DNA from: Neoroseomonas eburnea
GTDB taxonomy: Bacteria; Pseudomonadota; Alphaproteobacteria; Acetobacterales; Acetobacteraceae
DNA length: 64,000 bases
Assembly: GCF_018129005.1 (NCBI RefSeq)
Contig: NZ_JAAEDL010000021.1
Location: 31,440 to 95,439 of the forward strand
Direction of reading: 5' to 3'
Numbering within the stretch: the stretch's first letter is position 1; each line of letters begins with the position of its first letter. The notes beneath the pieces are model-generated. The model saw nothing but the letters and a program-made list of their open reading frames with translations. It was not told the DNA's origin and did not search any database. The position numbers and the translations under genes are program-made. Below, piece after piece: positions 41,999 to 49,493 of the stretch.

Positions 41999-42351
41999 AT
42001 GACCGGCGATTTCAGGGAGCGCGCGGAGACGGTGGCCCAGGGCGCGGCGCTGATCGCGCGCGCCGCGCCCGGGGCGATGAAGGGCTTCGGCGCGCTGGGG
42101 ATGGCGGCAACCGCTGTCGGCGCGCTCGACACGAAGACGAAGGAACTGATGGCTTTGGCCATCGGCATCGCGACGCATTGCGACGGTTGCGTCGCCTATC
42201 GCACCCGCGCCGCGCTCTAGCACGGCGCGACGCGGCAGGAGGTGGCGGAGACGGTCGCCGTCGCGCTCTACATGGGGGGCGGGCCGCCGGCGGTCTACGG
42301 CGCGACGTGCTGCGCGCCTACGACCAGATGGCGGGCGGTGCGGGTGGCTGA
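41999..42351 (+). pseudogene. Carboxymuconolactone decarboxylase/AhpD-like gene, broken by stop and frameshift
   Basis: The first 73 codons read as an AhpD-like protein (KTKELMALAIGIATHCDGCV, with the CxxC-type active site reduced to HCDGCV, Cys-Asp-Gly-Cys). An in-frame TAG at 42218-42220 then interrupts it. The same frame continues perfectly as HGATRQEVAETVAVALYMGG. Near 42302 one base is missing, and the rest (DVLRAYDQMAGGAGG and stop at 42351) is found in another frame. Two independent lesions make this a pseudogene unless the truncated 73-residue protein works. Confidence 0.8.
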
Positions 42352-43183
42352 GCTGCCGTCCTTCCTCACGGCGCCGCCACGCTGCCTGTTCTTCACCGGC
42401 AAGGGGGGCGTCGGAAAGACCTCCGTCGCCTGCGCCGCGGCGATCGCGCCGGCCGAAGCCGGCAGGCGCGTCCTGCTCATCAGCACCGACCCGGCCTCCA
42501 ACCTCGATGAGATGCTCGGCGTCGCGCTCTCCGACACGCCGCGCCCGGTGCCGGGCGTGGCCGGGCTGGAAGCGCTGAACATCGACCCCGAGGCCGCCGC
42601 CGAGGCCTATCGCGCCCGCGTGCTGGCGCAGATGGAGGGTGCGAGCGAGGGCGAGCGCGCGACGGTGCGCGAACAGCTCTCCGGCGCCTGCACCAACGAG
42701 GTCGCCGCCTTCGACGAGTTCGCCGCCCTGCTGGCCGGCGAGACGGACGGCCACGACCACCTGCTGTTCGACACCGCGCCGACCGGCCATACGCTGCGGC
42801 TGCTGAACCTGCCCGCGGCCTGGATCATCAACCGGGCGCTCACGGGCAGCGGCACCACGGACCCGCTGCTGACCCGGCGGATGGCCGGCGAGGCGGGGCA
42901 GATCGCGCGGATCAAGGGCAGCCTGGCGCGACGGACGTTCCTCCTGCCCTGGCAGGCCGAGGCGCCGGTCGGGCTCGCGGCGCTGAGACCGCTGGCGGCA
43001 GAGCAACGGCCATGCGGCGGGCGCGGGGCCAGGCTGCAGAATTCGCGCATTTCCGCATATGCGCGAGGGCGCATTTCCCGCGCATGGATTCCGTCGCTCT
43101 TCTCTCCGCTTTGGCCGACCCCACCCGCCTCGCCGCCCTGCACCGCCTGCGGGATGGCGAGGAACACTGCGTCTGCGAGTTGA
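42344..43183 (+). pseudogene. arsA: arsA arsenical pump ATPase with a large internal in-frame deletion
   Basis: GTG start overlapping the CMD end. Residues 1-160 match the first ATPase domain of ArsA: LFFTGKGGVGKTS (P-loop at 18-26), STDPASNLDEML, EQLSGACTNEVAAFDEF, FDTAPTGHTLRLLNLPAAW. Then, near 42822, the sequence jumps straight to the C-terminal end of ArsA (IINRALTGSGTTDPLLTRRM...FLLPWQAEAPVGLAALRPLAA). About 330 residues, most of the second ATPase domain, are missing. The native stop is lost as well, so the frame runs on across the arsR start to 43183. A normal ArsA is ~560-590 residues. It is probably not functional. Confidence 0.8.
43044..43065. promoter_or_regulatory. Probable ArsR operator
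   Basis: CGCGCAT at 43044-43050 and ATGCGCG at 43059-43065 form a dyad, and the inner CGCATATGCG (43054-43063) is a perfect palindrome. It lies 20-40 bases upstream of the ArsR-type gene. Self-regulation by ArsR proteins from such sites is well known. Confidence 0.5.
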
Positions 43184-43380
43184 TGCAGTGCCTCGGCGCC
43201 ACGCAGTCGCGTATGTCGCGCCACATGCAGGTGCTGCGCACGGCCGGGCTGGTCGCCGCCAGGCGCGACGCGCAATGGGTGCGCTACCGGTTGAACCCGG
43301 CGATGCCCGCCCCCGCGCGCCGGCTGCTCGACGCTGCGCTCGGACTGCCATCCCCCGCCGCTGAAAGGATCGCCGCATGA
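43084..43380 (+). CDS. arsR: ArsR-family metalloregulator
   Basis: 98 residues. Helix-turn-helix: LLSALADPTRLAALHRLRDG, then ELMQCLGATQSRMSRHMQVL. The metal-sensing Cys pair CVC in EEHCVCELMQ is the alpha3-type As(III) site, with a third Cys at MQCLG. The wing is AGLVAARRDAQWVRYRL. Its stop overlaps the start of the permease (ATGA), so it is co-translated and probably represses the following metal-resistance genes until As(III) or a related ion binds. The start at 43084 is chosen over a frame start at 43012 that would cover the operator. Confidence 0.88.
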   Translation: MDSVALLSALADPTRLAALHRLRDGEEHCVCELMQCLGATQSRMSRHMQVLRTAGLVAARRDAQWVRYRLNPAMPAPARRLLDAALGLPSPAAERIAA

Positions 43381-44426
43381 GCGCCAGCGCTGACGCGCCC
43401 CGCGCGCCCTCGACCCTGCCCTGGCTCGGCGGCACCGCCGCGGGCCTCGCGCTCTGGGCGCTGCTCTACAGCCAGCTGGTCCCCTTCTCCGAATGGGCGG
43501 TCTCGCTGCTGCCGGTCGAACGGCAATCGCATCTCGGCGAGGCGATCGCCTTCTTCCTCTACGATGTGCCGAAGGTGCTGCTGCTGCTCACGGTCGTGGT
43601 CTTCGCGATGGGCGTGGTGCGCTCCTTCTTCTCGCCGGAGCGCACGCGGGCGCTGCTGGCCGGCAAGCGCGAAGGCGTGGGTAATGCCATGGCGGCGTCG
43701 CTGGGCATCGTCACGCCCTTCTGTTCCTGCTCGGCGGTGCCGCTGTTCATCGGCTTCGTCTCGGCCGGCGTGCCGCTGGGCGTGACGTTCTCGTTCCTGA
43801 TCGCGGCTCCGATGGTGAACGAGGTCGCGCTCGGGTTGCTGTTCGCGCTCCTCGGCTGGCAGGTGGCGCTGACCTACCTCGCCTTCGGTCTAGGCATCGC
43901 CATCGTCGCCGGCTGGGTGATCGGCCGGCTGAAGCTCGAAGGCTGGCTCGAGCCCTGGGTGCTGCAGATCCACGCCGGCACGGCGGAGATCCCCGAGGAC
44001 GCTTCGACCTGGCCCGATCGCATCCGCGCCGGGCTGTCCGCGATCCGCGAGATCGTCGGGCGCGTCTGGCACTGGATCATCGCCGGCATTGCCATGGGCG
44101 CGCTGATCCATGGCTATGCACCCGAGGAATTGCTCGCCTCGGTCATGGGCAAGGACGCCTGGTGGTCGGTGCCCGCCGCCGTGGTCATCGGCATCCCGAT
44201 GTATTCCAACGCCGCCGGCATCATCCCGGTGGTCGAGGCGCTGCTCGGCAAGGGGGCCGCGCTCGGCACCGTGCTGGCGTTCATGATGAGCGTGATCGCG
44301 CTGTCGCTGCCCGAGATGATCATCCTGCGCAAGGTGCTGTCGGTGAAGCTGATCGCCGTGTTCGTGGCCGTGGTCGGCAGCGGCATCCTGGCCGTAGGCT
44401 TCCTGTTCAACCTGCTGTTTGCCTGA
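43377..44426 (+). CDS. arsP: ArsP-type permease (DUF318 family)
   Basis: 349 residues, about eight membrane segments. The conserved FCSCSAVPLFIGFVSAGVPL has the Cys pair of ArsP permeases, which export trivalent organoarsenicals. The repeated NAAGIIPVVEALLGKGAALG and FLIAAPMVNEVALGLLF mark the two-fold repeat. It overlaps arsR by 4 bases. Substrate range could include other compounds, since the family is broad. Confidence 0.88.
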   Translation: MSASADAPRAPSTLPWLGGTAAGLALWALLYSQLVPFSEWAVSLLPVERQSHLGEAIAFFLYDVPKVLLLLTVVVFAMGVVRSFFSPERTRALLAGKREGVGNAMAASLGIVTPFCSCSAVPLFIGFVSAGVPLGVTFSFLIAAPMVNEVALGLLFALLGWQVALTYLAFGLGIAIVAGWVIGRLKLEGWLEPWVLQIHAGTAEIPEDASTWPDRIRAGLSAIREIVGRVWHWIIAGIAMGALIHGYAPEELLASVMGKDAWWSVPAAVVIGIPMYSNAAGIIPVVEALLGKGAALGTVLAFMMSVIALSLPEMIILRKVLSVKLIAVFVAVVGSGILAVGFLFNLLFA

Positions 44427-44439
44427 AGGAACGCGAACC

Positions 44440-44673
44440 ATGAAGGATGTGAAGGTGCTCGGACCTGGCTGCGCCAAGTGCAAGGCCACGGCCGAGGTGA
44501 TCGCCGCCGTGGCGAAGGAGTCCGGTGCGGCCGTGACGCTCAGCAAGGTCGAGGACATGCGCGAGATCGTCGGCTACGGCGTGATGTCCACCCCCGCCGT
44601 GGTGGTGGACGGCAAGGTGGTGCATGCCGGCTCGGTGCCGGCGCGCGCGCAGGTGCAAGGATGGCTGGCATGA
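44440..44673 (+). CDS. Small thioredoxin-like redox protein
   Basis: 77 residues. The redox motif CAKC (Cys11-Cys14) in LGPGCAKCKATAEVI and the cis-Pro segment GVMSTPAVVVDGKVV define the small 'thioredoxin family 2' proteins found beside ArsP-type permeases. It probably supplies reducing power to the permease or to arsenic reduction. It starts 13 bases after the permease stop, and its own stop overlaps the next start (ATGA). Confidence 0.9.
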   Translation: MKDVKVLGPGCAKCKATAEVIAAVAKESGAAVTLSKVEDMREIVGYGVMSTPAVVVDGKVVHAGSVPARAQVQGWLA

Positions 44674-45128
44674 GCGCGACCGTGAAAAAGGACCTGGCCG
44701 AAGCGCGTGAGGTCTGCCCGACGACATCCCGCCGTCTGCTGGCCGAAGGCGCGCTGCTGGTGGATGTGCGCGAACCGGCCGAGGTGGACCAACTGGCATT
44801 CGCCGATTGCGAGCAGCTGCGCATTCCGCTCAGCGAGCTCGAACGGCGCTGGGCCGAAATCCCGCGCGACCGCGACGTGATCCTGGCCTGCGCGGTCGGG
44901 CAGCGCAGCCTGAAGGCCACCTACTGGCTGATGTACCAGGGCTACGAGCGTGTGATGAACATGCAGTACGGGATGCAGCGATGGGCCGCGTGCGGCTTTC
45001 CGGTGACCGGGCAGGCCGAGGGCGCGCCGATGGTGGCCGGCAGTTGCTGCGACAGTGCCGAGCCGGCGGCCGAGGGTTCCGCCTGCTGTGACGCCGCGAA
45101 GGCACCCGCATCGGGCTGTTGTGGCTGA
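44670..45128 (+). CDS. Single-domain rhodanese with a cysteine-rich tail
   Basis: 152 residues. Rhodanese core: LLVDVREPAEVDQLAFADCE, WAEIPRDRDVILACAVGQRS with the active Cys74, MNMQYGMQRWAACGFPVTG. After the domain there is a ~30-residue tail with three CC pairs (GSCCDS, SACCDA, SGCCG). Such CC repeats can bind soft metals. It is in the ars/metal operon and its end overlaps the P-type ATPase start, so a sulfur- or metal-delivery role is likely. Confidence 0.85.
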   Translation: MSATVKKDLAEAREVCPTTSRRLLAEGALLVDVREPAEVDQLAFADCEQLRIPLSELERRWAEIPRDRDVILACAVGQRSLKATYWLMYQGYERVMNMQYGMQRWAACGFPVTGQAEGAPMVAGSCCDSAEPAAEGSACCDAAKAPASGCCG

Positions 45129-47631
45129 CGACCGCGCCGCCGCACCGCCGGCACCGTCCGAGCGCGACCTGCCCGAAGGCATGACCCGACTCGACCTCGC
45201 GGTGCTGCTGCCGGATGCGCCCGATGCGCGAGACGCCTGCGTCCGCCGCTTGGTGAGTGAGATCGAGGGCCGACCCGGTATCGCTCGCGTGCATGTCCTG
45301 CCCGCGGGCGCCGGCGTGCCGGCGCAGATCTGCATCCATCACGACGCGGCACTGCTGGAGGTCGCGCGGCTGCGCGAACTGGCGCTGGCCGCGGGCGCGC
45401 GGCTGACCGAGCGCTACGGCCATGTCGTCTGGGAGGTGGACGGCACGCTGTCCGCCCGCCGGGCGCGGCGCGTCGCGGAAGCGCTCGGCCGCCTGCCCGG
45501 CGTGCTGGAGGCCGAGGCCGCCCCGGGGGGGCCGGTGCGCATCGAGTTCGACCGCGGCGTCACCGACGCGGCGGCGCTGGAGGCGGCGCTGGCCGGCCTG
45601 CGCCTGCGCCGGACCGCGCCGGATGAGCACGAGCACGATCATGACCATGCCGAGGCTCCCGGTCACGCGCATGATCACGACCATGATGGCCCGTTCGGCG
45701 CCAACAGCGAAATGATCTTCGCCATCGCCAGCTTCGCCCTGCTCGGCACCGGCTTCGCGCTCTCCTTCATCGCGGCGGTCCCGGCGCTGGTGCCGACCGG
45801 CCTCTACGCCGCCGCCTGCATCGCCGGCGGCTGGTTCATCCTGCGCGAGGCGATCGAGGCCGCGCGGCTGCGACGTCTGGAGATCGACGGGCTGATGCTG
45901 CTGGCCGCGGCCGGCGCGGCGGTGCTCGGCGAATGGGCGGAAGCGGCGCTGCTGCTCGCGCTGTTCAGCCTGGGCCACGCGCTTGAACACCACGCCATGG
46001 GCCGCGCGCGGCAGGCGGTCTCGGGCCTGGCGGATCTCGCCCCCGCCACGGCCGAGCGGCTGCGCGACGGCGTCGTGGAAACCGTACCCGCGGCGGCGCT
46101 CATGCGCGGCGACGTGCTGCTGATCCGCCCCAATGCCCGCATCCCGGCCGATGCCGTGGTGCTGCGCGGCGAGACCAGCGTGGACCAAGCGCCGATCACC
46201 GGCGAGAGCCAGCCGGCCGACAAGCGCCCCGTCGCGGATGCGGCCGCCGCCCTGGCCAACCCGGCGGCTCTCGCGCCCGAGAACCGCGTCTTCGCCGGAA
46301 CGCTGAACGGCGCCGGCGCCATCGAGGTGGCGGTGAGCGCGCTCTCGGGCGAGACCGCGCTGGCTCGGATGATCCGATTGGTGCGCGAATCGGAAGCGCG
46401 GCCGTCCCCCACCCAGCGTTTCGCCGATCGCTTCGAGCGCCTTTATGTCCCGGCCGTGCTTGCCGTGGTGGTGCTGCTGCTCTTCGCCTTCCTGGTACGC
46501 GACGAGAGCTTCGGCGAGAGCTTCTACCGCGCCATGGCGGTGCTGGTGGCAGCGAGCCCCTGCGCGCTCGCCATCTCCACCCCGGCGGGGGTGCTCTCGG
46601 GCATCGCGCGCGGCGCACGGGCGGGGGTGCTGATCAAGGGCGGCGCGCCACTTGAGGGCCTGGCGCGCATCCGCGCCGTCGCCTTCGACAAGACCGGCAC
46701 GCTCACCGAAGGGCGGCCACGGCTGACCGACGTGCTGACGGCACCGGGCGTGCGGGAGGACGAGTTACTCGCTCTCGCCGTCGCAGTGGAAGCGCTCAGC
46801 GATCATCCGCTGGCCGTCGCGGTGGCGCGCGACGGGCGCGCCAGGCTCGGCGCGGCGACCGCGCTGCCGGCGGTCGAGGGTGTCGCCAGCGTCACCGGCC
46901 ATGGTGTGACGGCACGCCGCGGTGATGCCGAGATCCGTATCGGCCGCGACGGTTTCGCCGCCGCGGCCGCGAGCCTGCCGGCCTCGCTGCGCGAGGCCAT
47001 CGCCGCGCTGGAGACCACCGGGCGGACGGTGATGGTGGTGGCGCGCGACGGCCGGGCGCTGGGCGCGCTCGGGCTGATGGATACGCCGCGCGCCGGGGCA
47101 CGCGACGCCGTCGGCGTGCTGCGCGCCATGGGCCTCGCGCCACTGATCATGCTGTCGGGCGACAATGTGCGTGTCGCCGCGGCGGTGGCGCGAGACGTCG
47201 GCCTCGACGAGGCGCGTGGCGGACTGCTGCCCGAGGAGAAGGTGGCGGCGGTGCGCGCCCTGCGCGCCGCGCAGCCCGTCGCCATGCTGGGCGACGGCGT
47301 CAACGATGCGCCGGCGCTGGCCCAGGCCGATATCGGCATCGCCATGGGCGCGGCGGGCTCGGCGGTCGCGCTGGAAGCGGCGGATGTGGCGCTGATGGGC
47401 GACGACCTCGCGCGCCTGCCCGAGGCCTTCGGCCTGGGTCGCGCCACGGTCGCGGTCATCCGGCAGAATTTGGTGATCAGCCTCGGCATGGTGGCGGTGC
47501 TGGTGCCGGCGGCGATCCTCGGCTTGAATCTCGGCGCCGCGGTGCTGTTCCATGAGGGCTCAACCGTCGCCGTGGTGCTGAACGCGCTCAGGCTCCTCGG
47601 CTGGCAGGCGCGCAAGGCCGGAGGCGGATGA
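45121..47631 (+). CDS. P1B-type heavy metal ATPase, P1B-4 signature
   Basis: 836 residues from a GTG that overlaps the rhodanese stop. N-terminal region: two HMA-like folds without CxxC motifs, then a histidine/aspartate-rich linker (DEHEHDHDHAEAPGHAHDHD) near 175. The ATPase core has SPC near 479 (AASPCALAISTPAG), phosphorylation site DKTGT near 523, GDGVNDAPALA near 721, and HEGST near 811. SPC with HEG(S/G)T is the P1B-4 combination, known for Co2+/Fe2+/Zn2+ export rather than copper. It is the last metal gene of the operon. The ATG at 45181 is an alternative start. Confidence 0.9.
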   Translation: MADDRAAAPPAPSERDLPEGMTRLDLAVLLPDAPDARDACVRRLVSEIEGRPGIARVHVLPAGAGVPAQICIHHDAALLEVARLRELALAAGARLTERYGHVVWEVDGTLSARRARRVAEALGRLPGVLEAEAAPGGPVRIEFDRGVTDAAALEAALAGLRLRRTAPDEHEHDHDHAEAPGHAHDHDHDGPFGANSEMIFAIASFALLGTGFALSFIAAVPALVPTGLYAAACIAGGWFILREAIEAARLRRLEIDGLMLLAAAGAAVLGEWAEAALLLALFSLGHALEHHAMGRARQAVSGLADLAPATAERLRDGVVETVPAAALMRGDVLLIRPNARIPADAVVLRGETSVDQAPITGESQPADKRPVADAAAALANPAALAPENRVFAGTLNGAGAIEVAVSALSGETALARMIRLVRESEARPSPTQRFADRFERLYVPAVLAVVVLLLFAFLVRDESFGESFYRAMAVLVAASPCALAISTPAGVLSGIARGARAGVLIKGGAPLEGLARIRAVAFDKTGTLTEGRPRLTDVLTAPGVREDELLALAVAVEALSDHPLAVAVARDGRARLGAATALPAVEGVASVTGHGVTARRGDAEIRIGRDGFAAAAASLPASLREAIAALETTGRTVMVVARDGRALGALGLMDTPRAGARDAVGVLRAMGLAPLIMLSGDNVRVAAAVARDVGLDEARGGLLPEEKVAAVRALRAAQPVAMLGDGVNDAPALAQADIGIAMGAAGSAVALEAADVALMGDDLARLPEAFGLGRATVAVIRQNLVISLGMVAVLVPAAILGLNLGAAVLFHEGSTVAVVLNALRLLGWQARKAGGG

Positions 47632-48845
47632 ATGCCATGGCACGGCGCGCTTTCCTCCTCGGCCTGGGCACCGCCACGGCCGCCTTCGCCGGCATCACCT
47701 GGGTCCGCCTGCCCGACCCGGCCCGGCGGCCTGCCGTTCCCGCCGCGCGTCTGGCCGAGGCGCGCTTCCTTGGCCTGCCGAACGAGCGGTTCTTCCCGGA
47801 ACTCCCGGCCGGGGTGGAGGCGCTGCGCGGCGAGTTCATGGCCGCGACGGCGCGCCTGCGCGACCGCCTCGGACTGCCCGAGGGCGCGCCGCCACAGGAA
47901 CGGACCATGCTCGCGATTTCCGGCGGCGGCTCCGACGGCGCGTTCAGCGCCGGGCTGCTCTGCGGCTGGACCGAGCACGGCACGCGGCCGGTCTTCCACC
48001 TGGTCACGGGTGTCAGCGCCGGGGCCCTGATCGCGCCCTTCGCCTTCATCGGCCCGGCGCGCGACGCACAGTTGCGCGCGCTATACACCACGCTGCGCCA
48101 GGAGGACGTGCTTCGCCGGCGCGGCTGGATCGAGGCCGCCTTCGGAGACGCGATCGCCGACAACGCGCCGCTGGCCGCGACCATCGCGCGGCACCTCGAT
48201 GCCGGGATGCTTGCCGATATCGCCCGCGGCCATGCCGAGGGAAGGCTTCTTCTCATCTCCACGGTCAACCTCGATGCCCAGGTCGCGGTGATCTGGAACC
48301 TCGGCGCCATCGCGGCCAGCGGGCATCCGCGGGCCCTCGATCTCGCGCGGCGCATCCTGCTCGCCTCCGCCGCCATTCCCGGGATCTTTCCGCCCGCCAT
48401 GTTCGACGTCAGCCTCGACGGACGGCTGTACCAGGAGATGCACGTGGATGGAGGCACCTTTGCGCAGAGCTTCCTCTACCCGGACTCCTTCGGCCAGCAG
48501 CGGCGTGATCGGTTGCGCGCGGGGCTGCCGGTTCCCGCCGTCGCGGCCTATGTCATCCGCAATGCCCAGCACGATCTCCGTGCGCCGGAGGTTGCGCGCC
48601 GTCTCCTCGGTGTCGCGCAAACAGCGGTCACGGCATTGATCCGCGCGAACGGGCACGGCGACGTGGCGCGCATCCACGCGAATGCGGTGCGCGACGGCAT
48701 CGCCTTCCGTCTTGCCCATATCGGACCGGATTTCGGTCTGCGGACGGACACGTCCTTCGATCCGGCCTACATGCGGGCACTGTTCGATCACGCCTTCGAC
48801 AGGGCGCGCGCCGGCTATCCCTGGGCGGACCGTCCGCCCTTCTGA
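47628..48845 (+). CDS. Patatin-like phospholipase domain protein
   Basis: 405 residues with a twin-arginine-like export signal (MARRAFLLGLGTATAAFAG). The patatin site is complete: oxyanion GGGSDGAF near 100, nucleophile GVSAGAL near 128 (G-x-S-x-G), and the DGG near 273 with the dyad Asp. The family cleaves ester bonds of lipids with a Ser-Asp dyad. Its ATG overlaps the ATPase stop (ATGA), so it is in the same transcript, although a link to metal export is not known. A second, unrelated-sized patatin protein is encoded at 62328. Confidence 0.87.
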   Translation: MNAMARRAFLLGLGTATAAFAGITWVRLPDPARRPAVPAARLAEARFLGLPNERFFPELPAGVEALRGEFMAATARLRDRLGLPEGAPPQERTMLAISGGGSDGAFSAGLLCGWTEHGTRPVFHLVTGVSAGALIAPFAFIGPARDAQLRALYTTLRQEDVLRRRGWIEAAFGDAIADNAPLAATIARHLDAGMLADIARGHAEGRLLLISTVNLDAQVAVIWNLGAIAASGHPRALDLARRILLASAAIPGIFPPAMFDVSLDGRLYQEMHVDGGTFAQSFLYPDSFGQQRRDRLRAGLPVPAVAAYVIRNAQHDLRAPEVARRLLGVAQTAVTALIRANGHGDVARIHANAVRDGIAFRLAHIGPDFGLRTDTSFDPAYMRALFDHAFDRARAGYPWADRPPF

Positions 48846-48846
48846 C

Positions 48847-48963
48847 TCATGCCACCGGCGCGGCGGGCACCAGAACCGACCCCGCTTCCTGCGTCAGCGC
48901 CTTCACACTGTCGAGGAACGGGCGCACATCCTCCTGCCGCTCCGAGGTGACCTCGAAGCCCAT
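48847..48963 (-). CDS. Very small hypothetical protein
   Basis: A 38-codon frame (MGFEVTSERQEDVRPFLDSV...) that begins 1 base after the stop of the next upstream gene (48965). Third positions are almost all G or C, so it may be coding. It could equally be the displaced tail of the gene before it, or noise. No family is recognised. Confidence 0.35.
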   Translation of the reverse strand: MGFEVTSERQEDVRPFLDSVKALTQEAGSVLVPAAPVA

Positions 48964-48964
48964 G

Positions 48965-49474
48965 TTAGGATGGCACCTTCTGCCGCGCCCCCTTCGGCGT
49001 CGGCACTTCGAGACGCAGGCCCACGATGTCGAAGGGCTTGCCCTCGATCAGCGCTTCCAGCCGCAGCAGGAAGCGCTTGTCGCCGAACTCGCCGGCGATC
49101 TCGACGCGCGCGCGGGTCGGCACCGTTGCCGCAGCGGTGGCGAGCGCCTCGTGCCGCGCCTTCTGCGCCTCCTCGCGATGATGCTTGCCGGGCGCTTCCT
49201 TCTTCACCGCGCGGAAGATCTGCCGCTTCCACTCCAGCTTCCGGATGCTGTCGCGCCTGGGGAAGCTGATCGCGCCGGTCGGACAGATGTTGCCGCAGGT
49301 CGACGACGAGCCGCCCGCCATGCGAGGCGAGGCGGCTACGCGGGTTCCCAAGGATGCGCATGCAGAAGGCACGCTGATTTGGGTCGCGTGGTGGCGGGCA
49401 TCACTTGTCTCCCCCCGTCCGGGGGAGGCAGGGAGGCTGCATCCTTCTGCGGCCGATATCAGCCAGATCTCCAC
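48965..49474 (-). CDS. Unrecognised protein with a Cys-rich CGNICPTGA segment
   Basis: 169 codons, of which ~110 (from about 49310 down) have clear coding bias and read as protein: SSTCGNICPTGAISFPRRDS, KLEWKRQIFRAVKKEAP, VPTRARVEIAGEFGDKRFLL, RLEALIEGKPFDIVGLRLE. The first ~55 codons (MEIWLISAAEGCSLPASPGR...) look less genuine, so the real start may be near the ATG at 49323. CxxxCP-T-G-A recalls a ferredoxin-like iron-sulfur motif, but only two of four cysteines are present. I do not know the family. A truncated gene is possible. Confidence 0.5.
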   Translation of the reverse strand: MEIWLISAAEGCSLPASPGRGETSDARHHATQISVPSACASLGTRVAASPRMAGGSSSTCGNICPTGAISFPRRDSIRKLEWKRQIFRAVKKEAPGKHHREEAQKARHEALATAAATVPTRARVEIAGEFGDKRFLLRLEALIEGKPFDIVGLRLEVPTPKGARQKVPS

Positions 49475-49493
49475 ACGGGCAAATCATGCGCGA

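Noticed and set aside
43084..43183. arsA overlapping arsR as a true overprinted gene
   Set aside because: The arsA homology ends near 43002. The overlap is readthrough after the loss of its native stop.
40718..43435. 905-codon minus-strand frame over the thiolase and ars genes
   Set aside because: Antisense shadow; the plus strand has thiolase, arsA and arsR homology.
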